Shown in pieces: positions 19,717 to 31,205 of a stretch of 64,000 bases of DNA. Location: assembly GCF_003576645.1 (NCBI RefSeq), contig NC_044925.1:11299860-11363859 (forward strand), in the 5' to 3' direction. The stretch is from Ipomoea triloba. Taxonomy: Eukaryota > Streptophyta > Magnoliopsida > Solanales > Convolvulaceae. Both the position numbers and the translations under genes were made by a program. The stretch's first letter is position 1. Every line of letters starts with the position of its first letter. The notes below the pieces were generated by a model. That model saw only the letters and a program-made list of their open reading frames with translations, ran no database searches and had not been told where the DNA came from.

Positions 19717-21370
19717 GAGTCTTTGCTTGTCCTCAAGCGAACAAATGGGTAAATTTCAAGTCAAGCACAAAAGTCACGCATACCTCTCTCGCACAACCAA
19801 ACATTCCACAAACCAACTTGCCACAAAACAACATGCTTCAAGAATCATCTCAGATTGACACACAAGATTCATTCGCAGGCCAATATCCAATCACCAAAAT
19901 TATTTATAGTGAGAAATCTAGTGTGCAAACATACTCAGTTAGGTTTATGCAAAACTTGGCATTAGAAATACATCCCATAGGCTTGCCTTTCGTACTCCTC
20001 CTAGTATAGACCTAAAGTTGCATGCAAAGATCAAATAGGTCTTTTATTGGCTTATAACGGGGCTAAGGGTTAAGGCTAACAAAGAAGGGGTATAGAAAAA
20101 CTAACAAAAGAGAGAATGTCAGAACTATCTACTTTTTGAAATCCTAGGAGAGATAAGAAAAATACGACCAAAGGAGCCAAACGTAACTTTAAGAACAAGG
20201 CAACATTTTAATGAAGTGGGGGTTGAATACAAACTTCGAAATAACTATTTACAAACTTCAAACGATTCAAACTCTTATTCTTCAATTCTTTTCTTTTTGA
20301 TTTTTCTCAGAACACGCAACAACTTTTCAAAGAAGAAACTTTGGAATTTTTGATTTTTGATTTTTTTTAATATAAAGAAGCAAACTTTATACAAATGCTA
20401 ACAAACTACCCAAGAAGCAAATGAGTATATACAAAGGATCAAGACCCCCACAATTAGACATTTCAAAGTAAAATGTTGCTTTCTAACTCCAAGCTCCAAA
20501 AGAATCTCTTCATCTACAAGAATATCAAAGATAAATTCTCTCAAGGGTAGAAGGGAACATATTTGGCTAATGGCTAAGGGTTTTATGATGAGGGTTAAAC
20601 AAAAAATTCACAAAGAGGGGTTAAGTGCTTAGTACTTATTAATCAAAGAAAAAGGCTCAAAGGGGACACAAGGGATAAAAACATATGATGTGGGTAGGTT
20701 TAAAGGCTAAAGGTGAATAAAAAATGGCCTAAATCATTTCTAAGCATGCAAACAATTAGACTACATTTTAAAGGAGTACTGAGGCAAGTTCTATCAATCC
20801 AATTAATGAGGCAATGCCGGAATTCCACATAAACTTTCACTAGCGAAGCACAAACCACTAGATTAGGAATTATTTCAATTATTAAGCGGTTAACAAAGAC
20901 ATTGGCAAGAAAATAGTTCAATCATGTGTTTCACTTTGATTTCATCAATGGAACATTGGAATGCAACAAGCTCAATCAAACAAACCACAAACCGTCAAGA
21001 GAGAATAATTGTGACTAGTTGCCATGACAAGTAATTTATCAACAAGAAAATCATGACTCATCCAAGAAAAAACAAAACATATTTACAAAATTTCAAGTGG
21101 GGAACCAACAAGCAAATGGGCATATTTTTCAACATTAAAGCACAAAATTTTCTTCATGTAAAAACCCAAAGAACAAGACAAAAAGGAATAAGAGTTCAAA
21201 ATCAATTCAGGAGAAGTTCTAAAAATAGTTAAAACTAAATATTAAAAACAAAGCTGAAAATATAAAAAGGGAAATCAATTCAACCCCTTCCCTCACACTT
21301 AAAGAGTTACATTGTCCCAATGTAACAAAATAAATCGGGGGAAAGTAATTGAAGGGCATCCCTTGACCTG
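19717..21370 (-). other. Non-coding 3' internal region of the Athila-like element
   Basis: Lies between the env-position ORF and the 3' LTR. Long untranslated stretches here are usual for this lineage. No ORF worth reporting; a T-rich run (minus: A-rich) at 20335-20375. Confidence 0.6.
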
Positions 21371-22605
21371 CTACTGGTTATTGCCTTCAGGTGGTGGTGG
21401 TCGGAACTGAGAAGTGTAGTACTTAGGGATGAACTGGGGGTCCTGAAGCCATGGTGGTGGTGGTGGGAATTGAGGGGTTAAGCCTTGAGCTGCTAGATTA
21501 TGTTGATGCGCAAATGTACCAACGAACCAATTGGCATCATCACTCCTCCTCATATAACCCTCATGTCTTGTCATAAATTCCTCTTGCCGCCTCATAAACT
21601 CCTCCTGCCTAGCAAAGAATTGCTTCATGTTGTACTGAGGAGGGAATTGATCCGGTGCAGGTGCGGCAGGTGGAGGGATATTTGCAGGGTCCTCCATTGC
21701 TTCATCATCAGCTTGGTCATCATTTTCCTCATCTTCAGGATCATTGACGGGCATTTGTCCATGCCCATATCGGCTTTGAATGTACTGTTGAGAGATAAAA
21801 CTCTGAGGATGGACCTTGACTTCCTGGTGAGGATCTATTGGCACTCCCGCAAGACGGAAACGCTCGATAATAAGGAACGGGTGGCTTAGAGGGCAACGTG
21901 ATTTTTTATCTGATGAAGCAATCTCACGTATGTTGTGATTGATTAAAGCCCCTACTTCAATAGTCTGACGTTCCTTAATGCAATAGGCCAAAAGGACCTG
22001 ATCTCTGCGAACATTTCCCCTATGTGAATAGGGGATGAGCTTTGCTTTGATGAAGTCTAAGATGCCACGGTCTTGCGGGGTAAAGTACACATATTTCATG
22101 TGGGCTATCAACCCACTTCGGACATTCCATTCTGCTTTAGGGTGGAAGGACCTGGCAATCTCATTCAATGTTCCAACTGTTATCCTGCCAGGCATCAACT
22201 CACAATAATAACAATCCTCTCCATTATAGTTTCTTATACCGTAGTACGCGTTGATTGCCCACGGAGAGAAGTTCACTTCCACACCCCTTACTATGCATAC
22301 ATTATTGCGTGGTCCATCTTTGGCATTAGCATAAAATTCACGGACCACCGCAGCAAATGCCTCACCCGGTTGAACCAATAGTAAAGGACCCCAATTCCAT
22401 CTTTCGGGGACAACCAATTCTAACCCCCTTTCTTTCTTGAAATCTCTTGTAGAGATCCAAGTTTGGAATCTTTCAGAAGCTTCTGGGTAACGAAAACTTC
22501 AGCTTGTGCCCCTTGAGGTTGTTGTTGAGGTTGTAGGGATGGTCCCCCCCTTTGCCTTTTGGGAATTCTAGTTTCGGGGCCATTTGGAACAACTACACAC
22601 CACAA
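21371..22605 (-). pseudogene. Env-position ORF, plant transposon protein-like
   Basis: The main frame (22417-21371, about 348 residues) carries FAAVVREFYANAKDGPRNN, then VRGVEVNFSPWAINAYYG, LSHPFLIIERF and a C-terminal part rich in Asp/Glu and Pro/Phe, with a repeated RRQEEFM segment. This pattern fits the domain often annotated as putative plant transposon protein (PF20167-like), found downstream of pol in large plant LTR elements. The N-terminal 60 residues (PETRIPKRQRGG) lie in another frame, so one shift separates them near 22470. No signal peptide or membrane segment is obvious, so true envelope function is unlikely. Its role is unknown. Confidence 0.65.
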
Positions 22606-23471
22606 TCAAAACATATTACTTGCAAAATTATAAGAATTGTGGATTAGAAAGCAAAATGCAAGTAAATAATTCAAAGACTTCAAAAATTCTCACTTTGGCA
22701 TTTTATCAAACACCTCATATGCACAATTTAAAGCATGAGAATTTGATGCAATTAAGCATGATAACCCATCCCAATTTGACATAACAAGAGGCACCACCAA
22801 CAAGACAATTAACCAAGAGCAAATGCAAAATAACCTACACTAATCATGAAACAAAACTATGGGCATTGAGCATGAAAATCATAAGCAAGTAAAGAGAGTA
22901 AATCTATTTTCTTCATTCAAAATTCAAGTGTATTGTATTATGAACATGTAAGAGCAACAATTAGAGCAAAATCAAACAAAGAAACACTAACCCAATGCAT
23001 TCAAGAGTTGACCAGGGGGCCCGACGCGTCGAGCCCTTCCAGTGCGAAAATACGAATTAAATTTGGGACCTGTCGTCGCGACGAGAAATTTTCTCGTCGC
23101 GACGAAATTTTCCAGAATGCCAACTTTTCAGCTCTTAATGTTTGGACGCGTCGAAAATTTCCAGAATGCAATTTTGTTCACTATTTTCAGCTGTTAATCA
23201 TCAAGCTAACTCCCAACACCAAAACAACACTCAATAAGCAAAATTTCCACTCCAAAACCATATAAACACAAAAAACTAAGGCTCAAAAATTTTCAAAAAT
23301 TCATTTAGCATCATGTAATTTCAAAATAAAGCATCTAACACCCAAATTTCATATTCACATTCCATCATGCAAAATAAACTAGCAAAAATTAAAATGCAAG
23401 AAATTAAAGGACTTGGGTTGCCTCCCAAGAAGCGCTCGTTTTAAGTCATGAGCTAGACCCCTTAATTTTCA
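22606..23471 (-). other. Non-coding spacer between pol and the env-position ORF
   Basis: No ORF of note. Contains the near-perfect palindrome at 23074-23104 and several GACGCGTC motifs. Confidence 0.6.
23074..23104. repeat. 31 bp palindrome built on CGTCGCGACG
   Basis: The two 15-base arms (cgtcgcgacgagaaa and its reverse complement) are perfect, around a single central base. It lies in a GC-richer patch within AT-rich DNA. Confidence 0.9.
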
Positions 23472-24441
23472 TCAAGAGTAAATTGGAAGACCAAAGCTAT
23501 GCACAACATTAGCCTCAATCTTGGTGTCGGAATGACAATGTTTCAATCTTTGACCATTAACTGTGATTTCCTCATCCCTTCCTTGAATAACAACCGCCCC
23601 CGATGGGTGAACCTTGAGAACTTTGAACGGTCCCGACCATCTAGACCTTAACTTTCCCGGAAACAATTTTAGCCTTGGGTTGAACAAAAAAAACATCTTC
23701 CCCCGGAGTGAACTCTCTCTTTAAAATGTGTTTGTCATGCCACCTCTTAGTTTTCTCCTTATAGATTTTGGCATTTTCATATGCCTCAAGCCTAAATTCC
23801 TCGAGCTCATTGAGTTGGAGAAGTCTCTTCTCACCCGCTAGTTGTAAGTCCATATTGAGGTTTTTAATCGCCCAATGTGCTTTGTGCTCCAATTCCACTG
23901 GGAGATGGCATGATTTCCCATATACAAGCATGAAGGGTGAAGTACCAATGGGGTTTTTGTAGGCGGTTCTATAAGCCCAAAGTGCATCATCAAGTTTAGT
24001 GGACCAATCCTTTCTTGTCGGGTTGACAACCTTCTCAAGGATAGATTTAATTTCTCTATTTGAAAGTTCTACTTGGCCACTAGTTTGAGGATGGTAAGGA
24101 GTAGAGAGTCGGTGATGCACTCCATATTTCAAAAGTACTTTCTCCAAGGCTTTGTTGCAAAAGTGTGTTCCATTATCCGTGATGAAAGCCCTTGGCACTC
24201 CAAATCTTGCAAAGATGTTATTCTTGATGAACTTTATGACCACTTTGGCATCATTTGTAGGACAAGCAATTGCCTTAACCCATTTAGAAACATAATCTAC
24301 CGCCACAAGAATGTATTCATATCCAAAAGATCTTGGGAATGGACCCATAAAATCCAAACCCCACACATCAAACAATTCCACTTCAAGTATGCTTTGTTGA
24401 GGCATTTCATTTCTTCTTCCAACATTCCCCACTCTTGACAT
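23472..24441 (-). pseudogene. Athila-like integrase core and C-terminus
   Basis: The core shows the three acidic residues: [17 protein letters not shown] and [34 protein letters not shown] and the [17 protein letters not shown] segment are typical of gypsy integrase. The frame shifts in an A-run near 23690; the end ([20 protein letters not shown]) lies in the next frame and stops at 23472. Another shift near 24438 separates this core from its zinc finger. The enzyme would insert the DNA copy into the genome but cannot be made from this copy. Confidence 0.87.
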
Positions 24442-25508
24442 CTATCACAACGAACCACATAAGAGTGTGCATCCTTGAACAAGCTAGGCCAATAAAACCC
24501 GAATTGAAGTATTTTAGCCGCGGTCCTAGAAGCTCCAAAGTGTCCCCCATAGGGTGATGAATGACAATGGTTAAGGACACTTTCAATCTCATCTTTGGGT
24601 AAGCATCTCCTAATGACCCAATCGGCACACCTCTTGTAGAGAAATGGTTCTTCCCAAAAATAGTGTTTTGCATCATGCTTGATCTTTTTCTTGAGATTAC
24701 TTGAGGCATTCGGTGGGAACTTTTGACAAACCACGTAGTTCACAACATCGGAATACCATGGTAAGAAAGCTTTGATCGCCATAAGTTGTTCTCCCACAAA
24801 ATTGTCATCAATTGGTAATTCCTCTTCTCCAACCACTTCCTTGTGAGTCTCCAACCTTGACAAGTGATCGGCAACAAGATTTTCGGACCCCTTTTTGTCT
24901 TTGATTTCAATATCAAATTCTTGAAGTAAAAGAGTCCATCTAATCAACCTCGGCTTGGCTTCTTTCTTGTTGATCAAATATTTGAGTGCCGAGTGGTCGG
25001 TATGGATAATCACTTTGCTCCCTACAAAATAAGGCCGGAAATTTTCAATGGCAAAGATTACCGCAAGCATCTCTTTTTCGGTGGGGGGAATAGTTGACTT
25101 GAGCTTCATCAAGAGTATAGCTAGCATAATAAATCGGATGTAAGCTCTTGTCCCTCTTTTGACAAAGAACGGCCCCCACGGCAAAGTCACTAGCATCACA
25201 CATGATCTCAATGGTAAGCTCCAATCCGGTGGTGACATAATGGGAGCCGTAGTCAAGGCCTTCTTCAACCTAGAAAAAGCATCATGACAAGATTCATCAA
25301 AGACAAAGTTAGCATCTTTTGAAAGCAAATGAGTTAATGGTTTGGAGTTTTTTGAAAAATCCTTAATGAATCTCCGGTAGAATCCCGCATGACCAAGGAA
25401 ACTTCTTATTCCTTTTACGGTGGTGGGTGGTGGTAATTTTTCAATGATTTCCACCTTTGCCGGGTCAACCTCAAATGCCCTCTTGTGAAATTTTATGACC
25501 AAGAACAA
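24439..25508 (-). pseudogene. Athila-like RNase H and integrase zinc finger
   Basis: The frame begins with the end of the reverse transcriptase ([32 protein letters not shown]). The RNase H domain starts at about 25240, but two small compensating frameshifts (near 25222 and 25096) replace its catalytic DASDFAVG segment with unrelated residues. [28 protein letters not shown] and [12 protein letters not shown] are then in frame. The HHCC finger of integrase ([12 protein letters not shown] ... VVRCDRCQ) ends the frame. Confidence 0.85.
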
Positions 25509-26043
25509 TCCCCATAGTTACCATAAAATGGCATTTTTCCCAATTTAAAACAAGGTTAGCTTCTTGACACTTACTCAACACTTTATCTAATTTAGCAAGG
25601 CAATTATCAAAAGACAACCCATACACCGAAAAATCATCCATAAACACTTCAACGATTTCCTCAATAAAATCTGAAAAAATAGCTACCATACACCTTTGAA
25701 ATGTTGCCGGTGAATTACATAGTCCAAATGGCATCCTCCGATAAGCAAATGTACCATAAGGACATGTAAAGGTAGTCATTTCTTGGTCATCGGGATGAAT
25801 AGGAATTTGAAAGAATCCCGAAAAGCCATCAACAAAACAAAAATAAGCATGCTTGGCCATCCTCTCAAGTAATTGATCAATGAAGGGGAGGGGAAAATGG
25901 CCCTTCCTAGTGGCTTTGTTTAATTTCCTATAATCGGTGCACATTCTCCACCCGGTGACCAACCTAGTAGGGATAAGTTCATTGTTCTCATTTTGCACTA
26001 CGATTGTTCCTCCTTTCTTAGGAACTACATAGATTGGGCTAAC
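25471..26043 (-). pseudogene. Athila-like reverse transcriptase
   Basis: In the same frame as gag and protease. Motifs are TGWRMCTDYRKLNKAT, FCFVDGFSGFFQIPIHPDD, GTFAYRRMPFGLCNSPATFQ and the catalytic EVFMDDFSVYG (Asp pair at 25638-25633). The frame fails at 25474, where one extra T turns the following codons out of frame. A TAG at 26046-26044 (expected Trp of WVSPI) cuts it off from the protease. Confidence 0.88.
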
Positions 26044-27063
26044 CTACTTACTATCCGAGATAGGATAAATAATGCCCGCCCCCAACAATTTAAGAATCTC
26101 CTTTTTCACTACATCTTTCATGTTTGGGTTCAATTTACGTTGGGGTTCAATGCTAGGTTTGTGCCCATCTTCCAAGTAGATCTTATGCATGCAATAGGAT
26201 GCATTTATGCCAACAATATCATCAAGAGTGTACCCAATGATCTTCTTATGTTTTCTCAAAACATGCAACAACTTTTCAACTTCAACATCATTTAAATTTG
26301 CATTCACAATGACGGGATAAGTAGAGTTTGGACCAAGGAAAGCATACCTCAACTCCGAAGGTAAAGGTTTTAATTCTACCTTTGGAGTGATATTTTCTTT
26401 TTGGCTAGCCAAGTGTTCTCCAAGGCTTAATGCTTCATACATTGGTGGTGGTGTTAAAAGATCATATGCCTCAAGAGGCTCGTCATCACCACTTGTGTCT
26501 TCCTCCATGTGTTTTTCCTCATTGGTGTCTAGCGTGTCGACTTGCAAAGGGTAATTAGACACCCAATTGTTTTCGTCAAGAGTTTCCCCAACACATGAAT
26601 CAATGGTATCTACACAAAAACATTCATCAAGACAAGGTGATTTGTTAGCCATTTCAAAAACATTAAATTCAATTTTATCCTCCCCAATCTTGAGCACTAA
26701 AGTTCCCTTTTTAACATTAATCACCGCCCCAGCGATTGCCAAAAATGGCCTCCCAAGGATGATAGGAACATTAGCATCTTCCTCCATCTCTAAAACCACA
26801 AAGTCACCCGGGATGTAGTATTTATCAATTTTTACCGGAACATCCTCAAGAACTCCAACGGGGTGCTTCACGGATCTATCCGCCAATTGTAAGGTCATGG
26901 AAGTGGGCTTTGGCTCTCCAAGTTGCAACTTCTTACACAAGGAATAGGGCATTAAACTCACGCTAGCCCCCAAATCACATAAAGCTCTTTGCACAAGAGA
27001 TCCTCCAATGACACAAGGGATAGAGAAACTCCCCGGATCTCTAAGCTTTGGGGGAAGCTTGTT
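26044..27063 (-). pseudogene. Athila-like protease region
   Basis: In frame with gag after the TAA at 27066-27064. The active site reads ALCDLGASVSLMP, the DLGAS variant usual in this lineage, so it is not a loss. NVPIILGRPFLAIAGAVI is the second protease motif. The acidic stretch EEKHMEEDTSGDDEP is a linker to the reverse transcriptase. Confidence 0.85.
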
Positions 27064-29112
27064 TTAGATCAAAGCACTACACTCTTCATTTACCGCCACG
27101 ATTTCACGGTCTTCCAATCTTCTCTTGTTCGATAAAATCTCTTTAAAAAATTTTGCATATGAAGGAATTTCGGTGATGGCATCAAGCAAAGGAATGGAGA
27201 TGTCCAATTGCTTGATCAAGCTTAAGAACTTGGCTCTTCTTTCTTCCACTTTAGCTTTCTTGAATTTTTGTGGGAATGGGAGTGGTGGTATTTGCTTCAA
27301 CTTAGGTTCAAGCTCTTGTGTTTCATCTTCCTTTGAATTGCATGGGCTTGAATCCTTCCCTTTGTCTTGAACGATAGCATCCTCCTTCAATTTTTCATCT
27401 CCAACTTCTAGCTTCCTCTTTAAAACTTGATCACTAGTGGGCAAAGGTGGACCTTCAAGTTGCTTTCCACTCCTAGTGGTGATGGCATTCATGTGCTCCC
27501 TTGGATTTTCAGGGCAAGCGGGCAACTTCCCTGTGACTTTGGTGCTAGAAGTTGAGGCTTGATTTGCTATTTGATTCTCTAGCATCTTGTTATGAGCACT
27601 CAATTGGTCCAACCTCTCCGTCACTTGTCTAAATCTTTCATCACTTTGCAATTGAGATTTCACCATCATTTCCATCATAGCTTCCCAATTCGGTGGAGGT
27701 GGAGCTTCCAAAGTAGGTAGTGGCGGCCTTGGTTGAATAGTCGGAGCTTGGGGTTAAAATCCTTGAGTTGGCCTAAATTGTTGTGTTGGACCCCCTCTAA
27801 AATTTTGTTGACTTTGGAATCCCGGAGGTGGGTTTCTATTGCCAAAGTTTTGGGGGTTTGCCGCCCCATTTGGGTTACTCCATGAGAAACTGGGATGGTT
27901 TCTTGATGCATTAGGACTGTAGGCCCCTTGCGGTTGGAATGATTGTTGTTGCCTACCATACCCTACCAAATCAACATGCTCCATGGAAGATTGAGAACTC
28001 GTGTCATCATTAAAGCATTCTCCCGAGTTGTGTTCTCCCCCACATAGCTCACACATCATGATGGGTCTCGAAGGAGTAGAAGGAGTAGAAACATAGCTCA
28101 CATTTTGATTTTTGAGAGTGATTTGAGCTAGCTTTTGAACCATGGTTGCCACATTATCCACCTTAGCCAATAAAGCGGATATTTGCTCTACGTCATGAAT
28201 TCCACCCACAAGTCTTTGAGAAGACCTCTCTGAATACCAAGTAGATCAATTCATAGCAATTTTCTCTAACAATTCCTCAACTTGAGTGGGTTCAAGAACT
28301 GTGAATGAACCTCCCGATGAAGCATCAACTAAGATCTTTGAATTATCTAACAAACCCTCATAGAAAGCCATCATTAGATCCCATCCTTGAATACCATGGT
28401 GAGGGCATTGTCTTCGTAGTTCCTTAAATCTCTCCCAAGATTCGGCTAGAGATTCATTTTGGATTTGCTTGAAGTTTTGTATAGCTCTCCTCGTCCTTTG
28501 GGTCTTTGAAAGTGGATAGAACTTCTTCAAGAATTCCCTATGGAGTTGGTCCCAACTAGCAAAATAATTTGCGGGAAAGGAAATTAGCCAACCGTGAGCT
28601 TTATCCCTCACCGAAAAAGGAAAGAGTTGGAGTTTGATTGCTTCATTAGGAACTCCGTTCATCTTAAAAGTGCTACAAATCCGGAGGAATTTTGTAATAT
28701 GAGCATTTGGATCTTCTATGGGTGATCCTCCGAATTGGTCCGATGCAACCATTTGTATTATCGTCGGTTTGATTTCAAAATTGTTGGCCTCTACACCAGG
28801 AATGTTGATACTATCATGTTCTTCCAAATCGGGTGCAATATAATCGGACATAGCTCTCCTAGCCGGTGGAGGTTGATTTACACCATTTCCCTCACCGTTC
28901 CCATTTTCGTTTCCATTGCCATTTCCATCTCCATCTCCATTAAGATTTAAATTGATATTTCCTTGAGCTTGTGCCATCTTTTGTTGCTTTCTAAGGTACT
29001 TTGCTCTCTTTTCAATTTCAAGGTCCAAAGGTAATAATCCCTCGTTCCCAAAGGACCGTGTTGCATGCAACAACAAGTACCTAAAACACAAGATCACAAC
29101 TAAACAAAGCAA
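27064..29112 (-). pseudogene. Athila-like gag with three nonsense codons
   Basis: One open frame if the stops at 28248-28246 (TGA), 27756-27754 (TAA) and 27066-27064 (TAA) are read through. The likely start is near 28976 (MAQAQGNIN), after which comes a Gly/Asn repeat (GDGDGNGNGNENGNG). The retrotransposon gag domain holds FLRICSTFKMNGVPNEAIKL and KFYPLSKTQRTRRAI. A knuckle CELCGGEHNSGEC (CX2CX3HX4C) is present, and ITTRSGKQLEGP precedes the protease. Gag would form the particle and bind the RNA. Confidence 0.85.
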
Positions 29113-29200
29113 ACTTGTTATGGGTAAGTAAAAATAAAGAAAAATAATGGATTAGACTCCTAGAATAAAACTTTCACTAATGTCAATACTTAAACACCAC

Positions 29201-29220
29201 TTCCCCGGCAATGGCGCCAA
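29201..29220 (-). promoter_or_regulatory. Primer binding site, tRNA-Asp type
   Basis: On the minus strand TTGGCGCCATTGCCGGGGAA follows the LTR end by six bases. This is the known tRNA-Asp-type site of Athila elements, with one mismatch (A for G in GCCGTTG). Confidence 0.85.
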
Positions 29221-29226
29221 TTTGAT

Positions 29227-30560
29227 TGCAGCATAATTTATAACAAACAAATACCCGAGTATTGGGTTATCGATCCTCAGGGAAGCGGGGCGTACCGAAC
29301 ACTAGTTACTAATATATTCATGTGAAGCTAATCCTAACGAAATTGATGTTTGATCGATTGCAAATATCGTAGTAAAATTGCATAAAGAAAGCTAGTTGAT
29401 GGAAACAAATAGAGAGAGTGGGATTTTCGGGATTTAAGTGTTTAATCTCCTAATGCCAAACTAAGGTGAAATATCTAAGTTGGGTTAGACAAGTGTTTAA
29501 GATGCACTCAAGAGGGGAATTACTCCCATAACTCATACAAGACAAGAAATAGAAGAAACGTACATCTTAAACAACTTAACTAAATACTCTTTTCCAAGAA
29601 GTAAAAGCCAAGTGCAATTGTGGGTGCCCTAGTTTATATCCTAACTCCCATCAAGACATAAATTTAGCAATTGAAACAAGCAATTGGATCCTTAATCACA
29701 AGCATCAACAATATTAAACACAATTGCATAACAAGTCAACAAACCCAAATGTAAATATAACATTAGAACATGAAGAACAAGGCAAATAGGGTTCATAAAC
29801 ACTTATCACCCAAAAATCCCAAAGTTACTTTAGCCAATCATGGCTAAGATGGAATTTAAAGCTCAAATGTTAAAGAGTTTACAAAGACTAAGAAAGTAAA
29901 GGAAAGGAAAACAAATTATCCCAAATATAGCTTTCCAAGCTTTCCTTCTTCCTCCCAAAGCCTTTATAGCTCCTTGAGGTGACAATCTTCTTCCCCAAAA
30001 GTGGTGGATCCCTCCTTCACTCCATTGAAGAGACAACACCTTGCACTCACTCCTATTTGCCTCCAAAAACGCAGCTTATGTCTTAGGGTTTTGGGAAAAT
30101 CAGCCTTATATAGTGGGAGCAAAAATAGGGGCAAAATAGGCAATTCCGTGAAGCTGAAATCTGCACTGCGCAGGATTCTCGACGCGTCGAGCCTTGGTTC
30201 TTCAAAACAGTATGGCTACTGGATTTCCTCGATGCGTCGAGCACTGATCTCGGCCCAAAACTTTGCACACTGGAATATTTCGTCGTGACGGGCAGGATTC
30301 CGGACGCGTCCAACTCTCAAAATCAGCATTCTTCATTCAATTTGACTCTAAGCATGCCTTCAAACGTTCCCTTGCTTTTGGATTTAATCTGCAATGATTT
30401 CAAAACAACAACAAATACCATAAAAGCACCAAATTCAAGAATAAACAATGTCTACACAAGAAAGCAAGGAAACATGAATTGGAGATGGAAATTTAATACA
30501 TTTAAGCTCAAAAGTTGATCCAAATTAATTAGAAAAATATGCATAATTGAGATCATATCA
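29227..30560 (-). repeat. 5' LTR of the Athila-like element
   Basis: 1,334 bp, minus strand, TGATATGATC at the right end and TGCTGCA at the left end. It contains three GACGCGTC or GATGCGTC blocks at about 30182, 30233 and 30303, each followed by a similar phrase. Confidence 0.82.
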
Positions 30561-31205
30561 ATGCACATTCTCATTTGGAGCAGTTGGTTGACATACGCAA
30601 AAAAGAAATAGCAAGCTCAAATCAGTGTGCAAAATATTCAAACGCTAAAACTCTCAATCTAGTTTTCAAAGGAGATCTTGTGCATTTCAAGCATTGAATC
30701 AAGAAGCTCAAGACAAGATTTCCATGTTGGAGAAACTCTTCAACCACTTCAACCAATCTCTACTTAGGATAAGTAGAAAGAGGCGGAGTACACTTTGAAG
30801 GAGTTGAAAAACCTATTAAAGCGTGGCTGCCGGGCTTGGTGATCAAAGGAGCACGTTTTAGAGAGGACATTGTACTATCAAGGAGATAATAGTGCAATCC
30901 TTCACAAGTTGTGAAGAAGAGTGGAGTAGGCTTCGTTAACAGCCGTACCACTATAAAAATCTCTCTCTCTCTCTTTATATTTACGTACTACATTGCATAC
31001 TCACAACCAAATCCAACTTTTCATAATCACAAAATCGTGCAAAGTGATATTAAAATTTGATTAAGCTTTATCTTTCCGCTGCGTTTATCTTTGGTCAAGT
31101 TCAACCTCCTTAATGGTTCGTTCTTGGAAAATTTTTTAAAATCCTTGTGTGTCTATTCAACCCCCCCCCCCCCCTAGACTCACACCTTATCAACTAGGAC
31201 CAACA
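30561..31205 (+). repeat. 3' part of a Copia LTR (Sirevirus-type), plus orientation
   Basis: Contains the phrase gggcttggtgatcaaagg, an ACTATAAAAATC box near 30950, a (CT)n tract at 30960-30974, a 15-C run at 31167-31181 and ends tagGACCAACA. This order resembles the R-U5 end of LTRs like that at 32175-33925. The 5' part is missing at the Athila-like element's border. Confidence 0.5.

Larger units (their letters stand above)
19423..30560 (-). mobile_element. Athila-like Ty3/gypsy retrotransposon, 11.1 kb, decayed
   Basis: Reading on the minus strand: 5' LTR (30560-29227), PBS for tRNA-Asp (29220-29201), gag, protease, reverse transcriptase, RNase H, integrase, an extra ORF in the env position, polypurine tract and a truncated 3' LTR (19700-19423). 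The tRNA-Asp PBS, the DLGAS protease and the extra ORF fit the Athila lineage. Total size also fits. The 3' LTR is cut, so no target duplication can be shown. Confidence 0.85.

Noticed and set aside
21371..22417. A genuine viral envelope protein
   Set aside because: No signal peptide, transmembrane segment or glycoprotein features are visible; the position alone is env-like.
23074..23104. Rho-independent terminator or CRISPR-like repeat
   Set aside because: The palindrome is in plant DNA, single, without a following T-run or regular spacers.
31167..31181. Long C-run as a functional element
   Set aside because: C-runs near the LTR end are common in this LTR type and vary in length; no further support.
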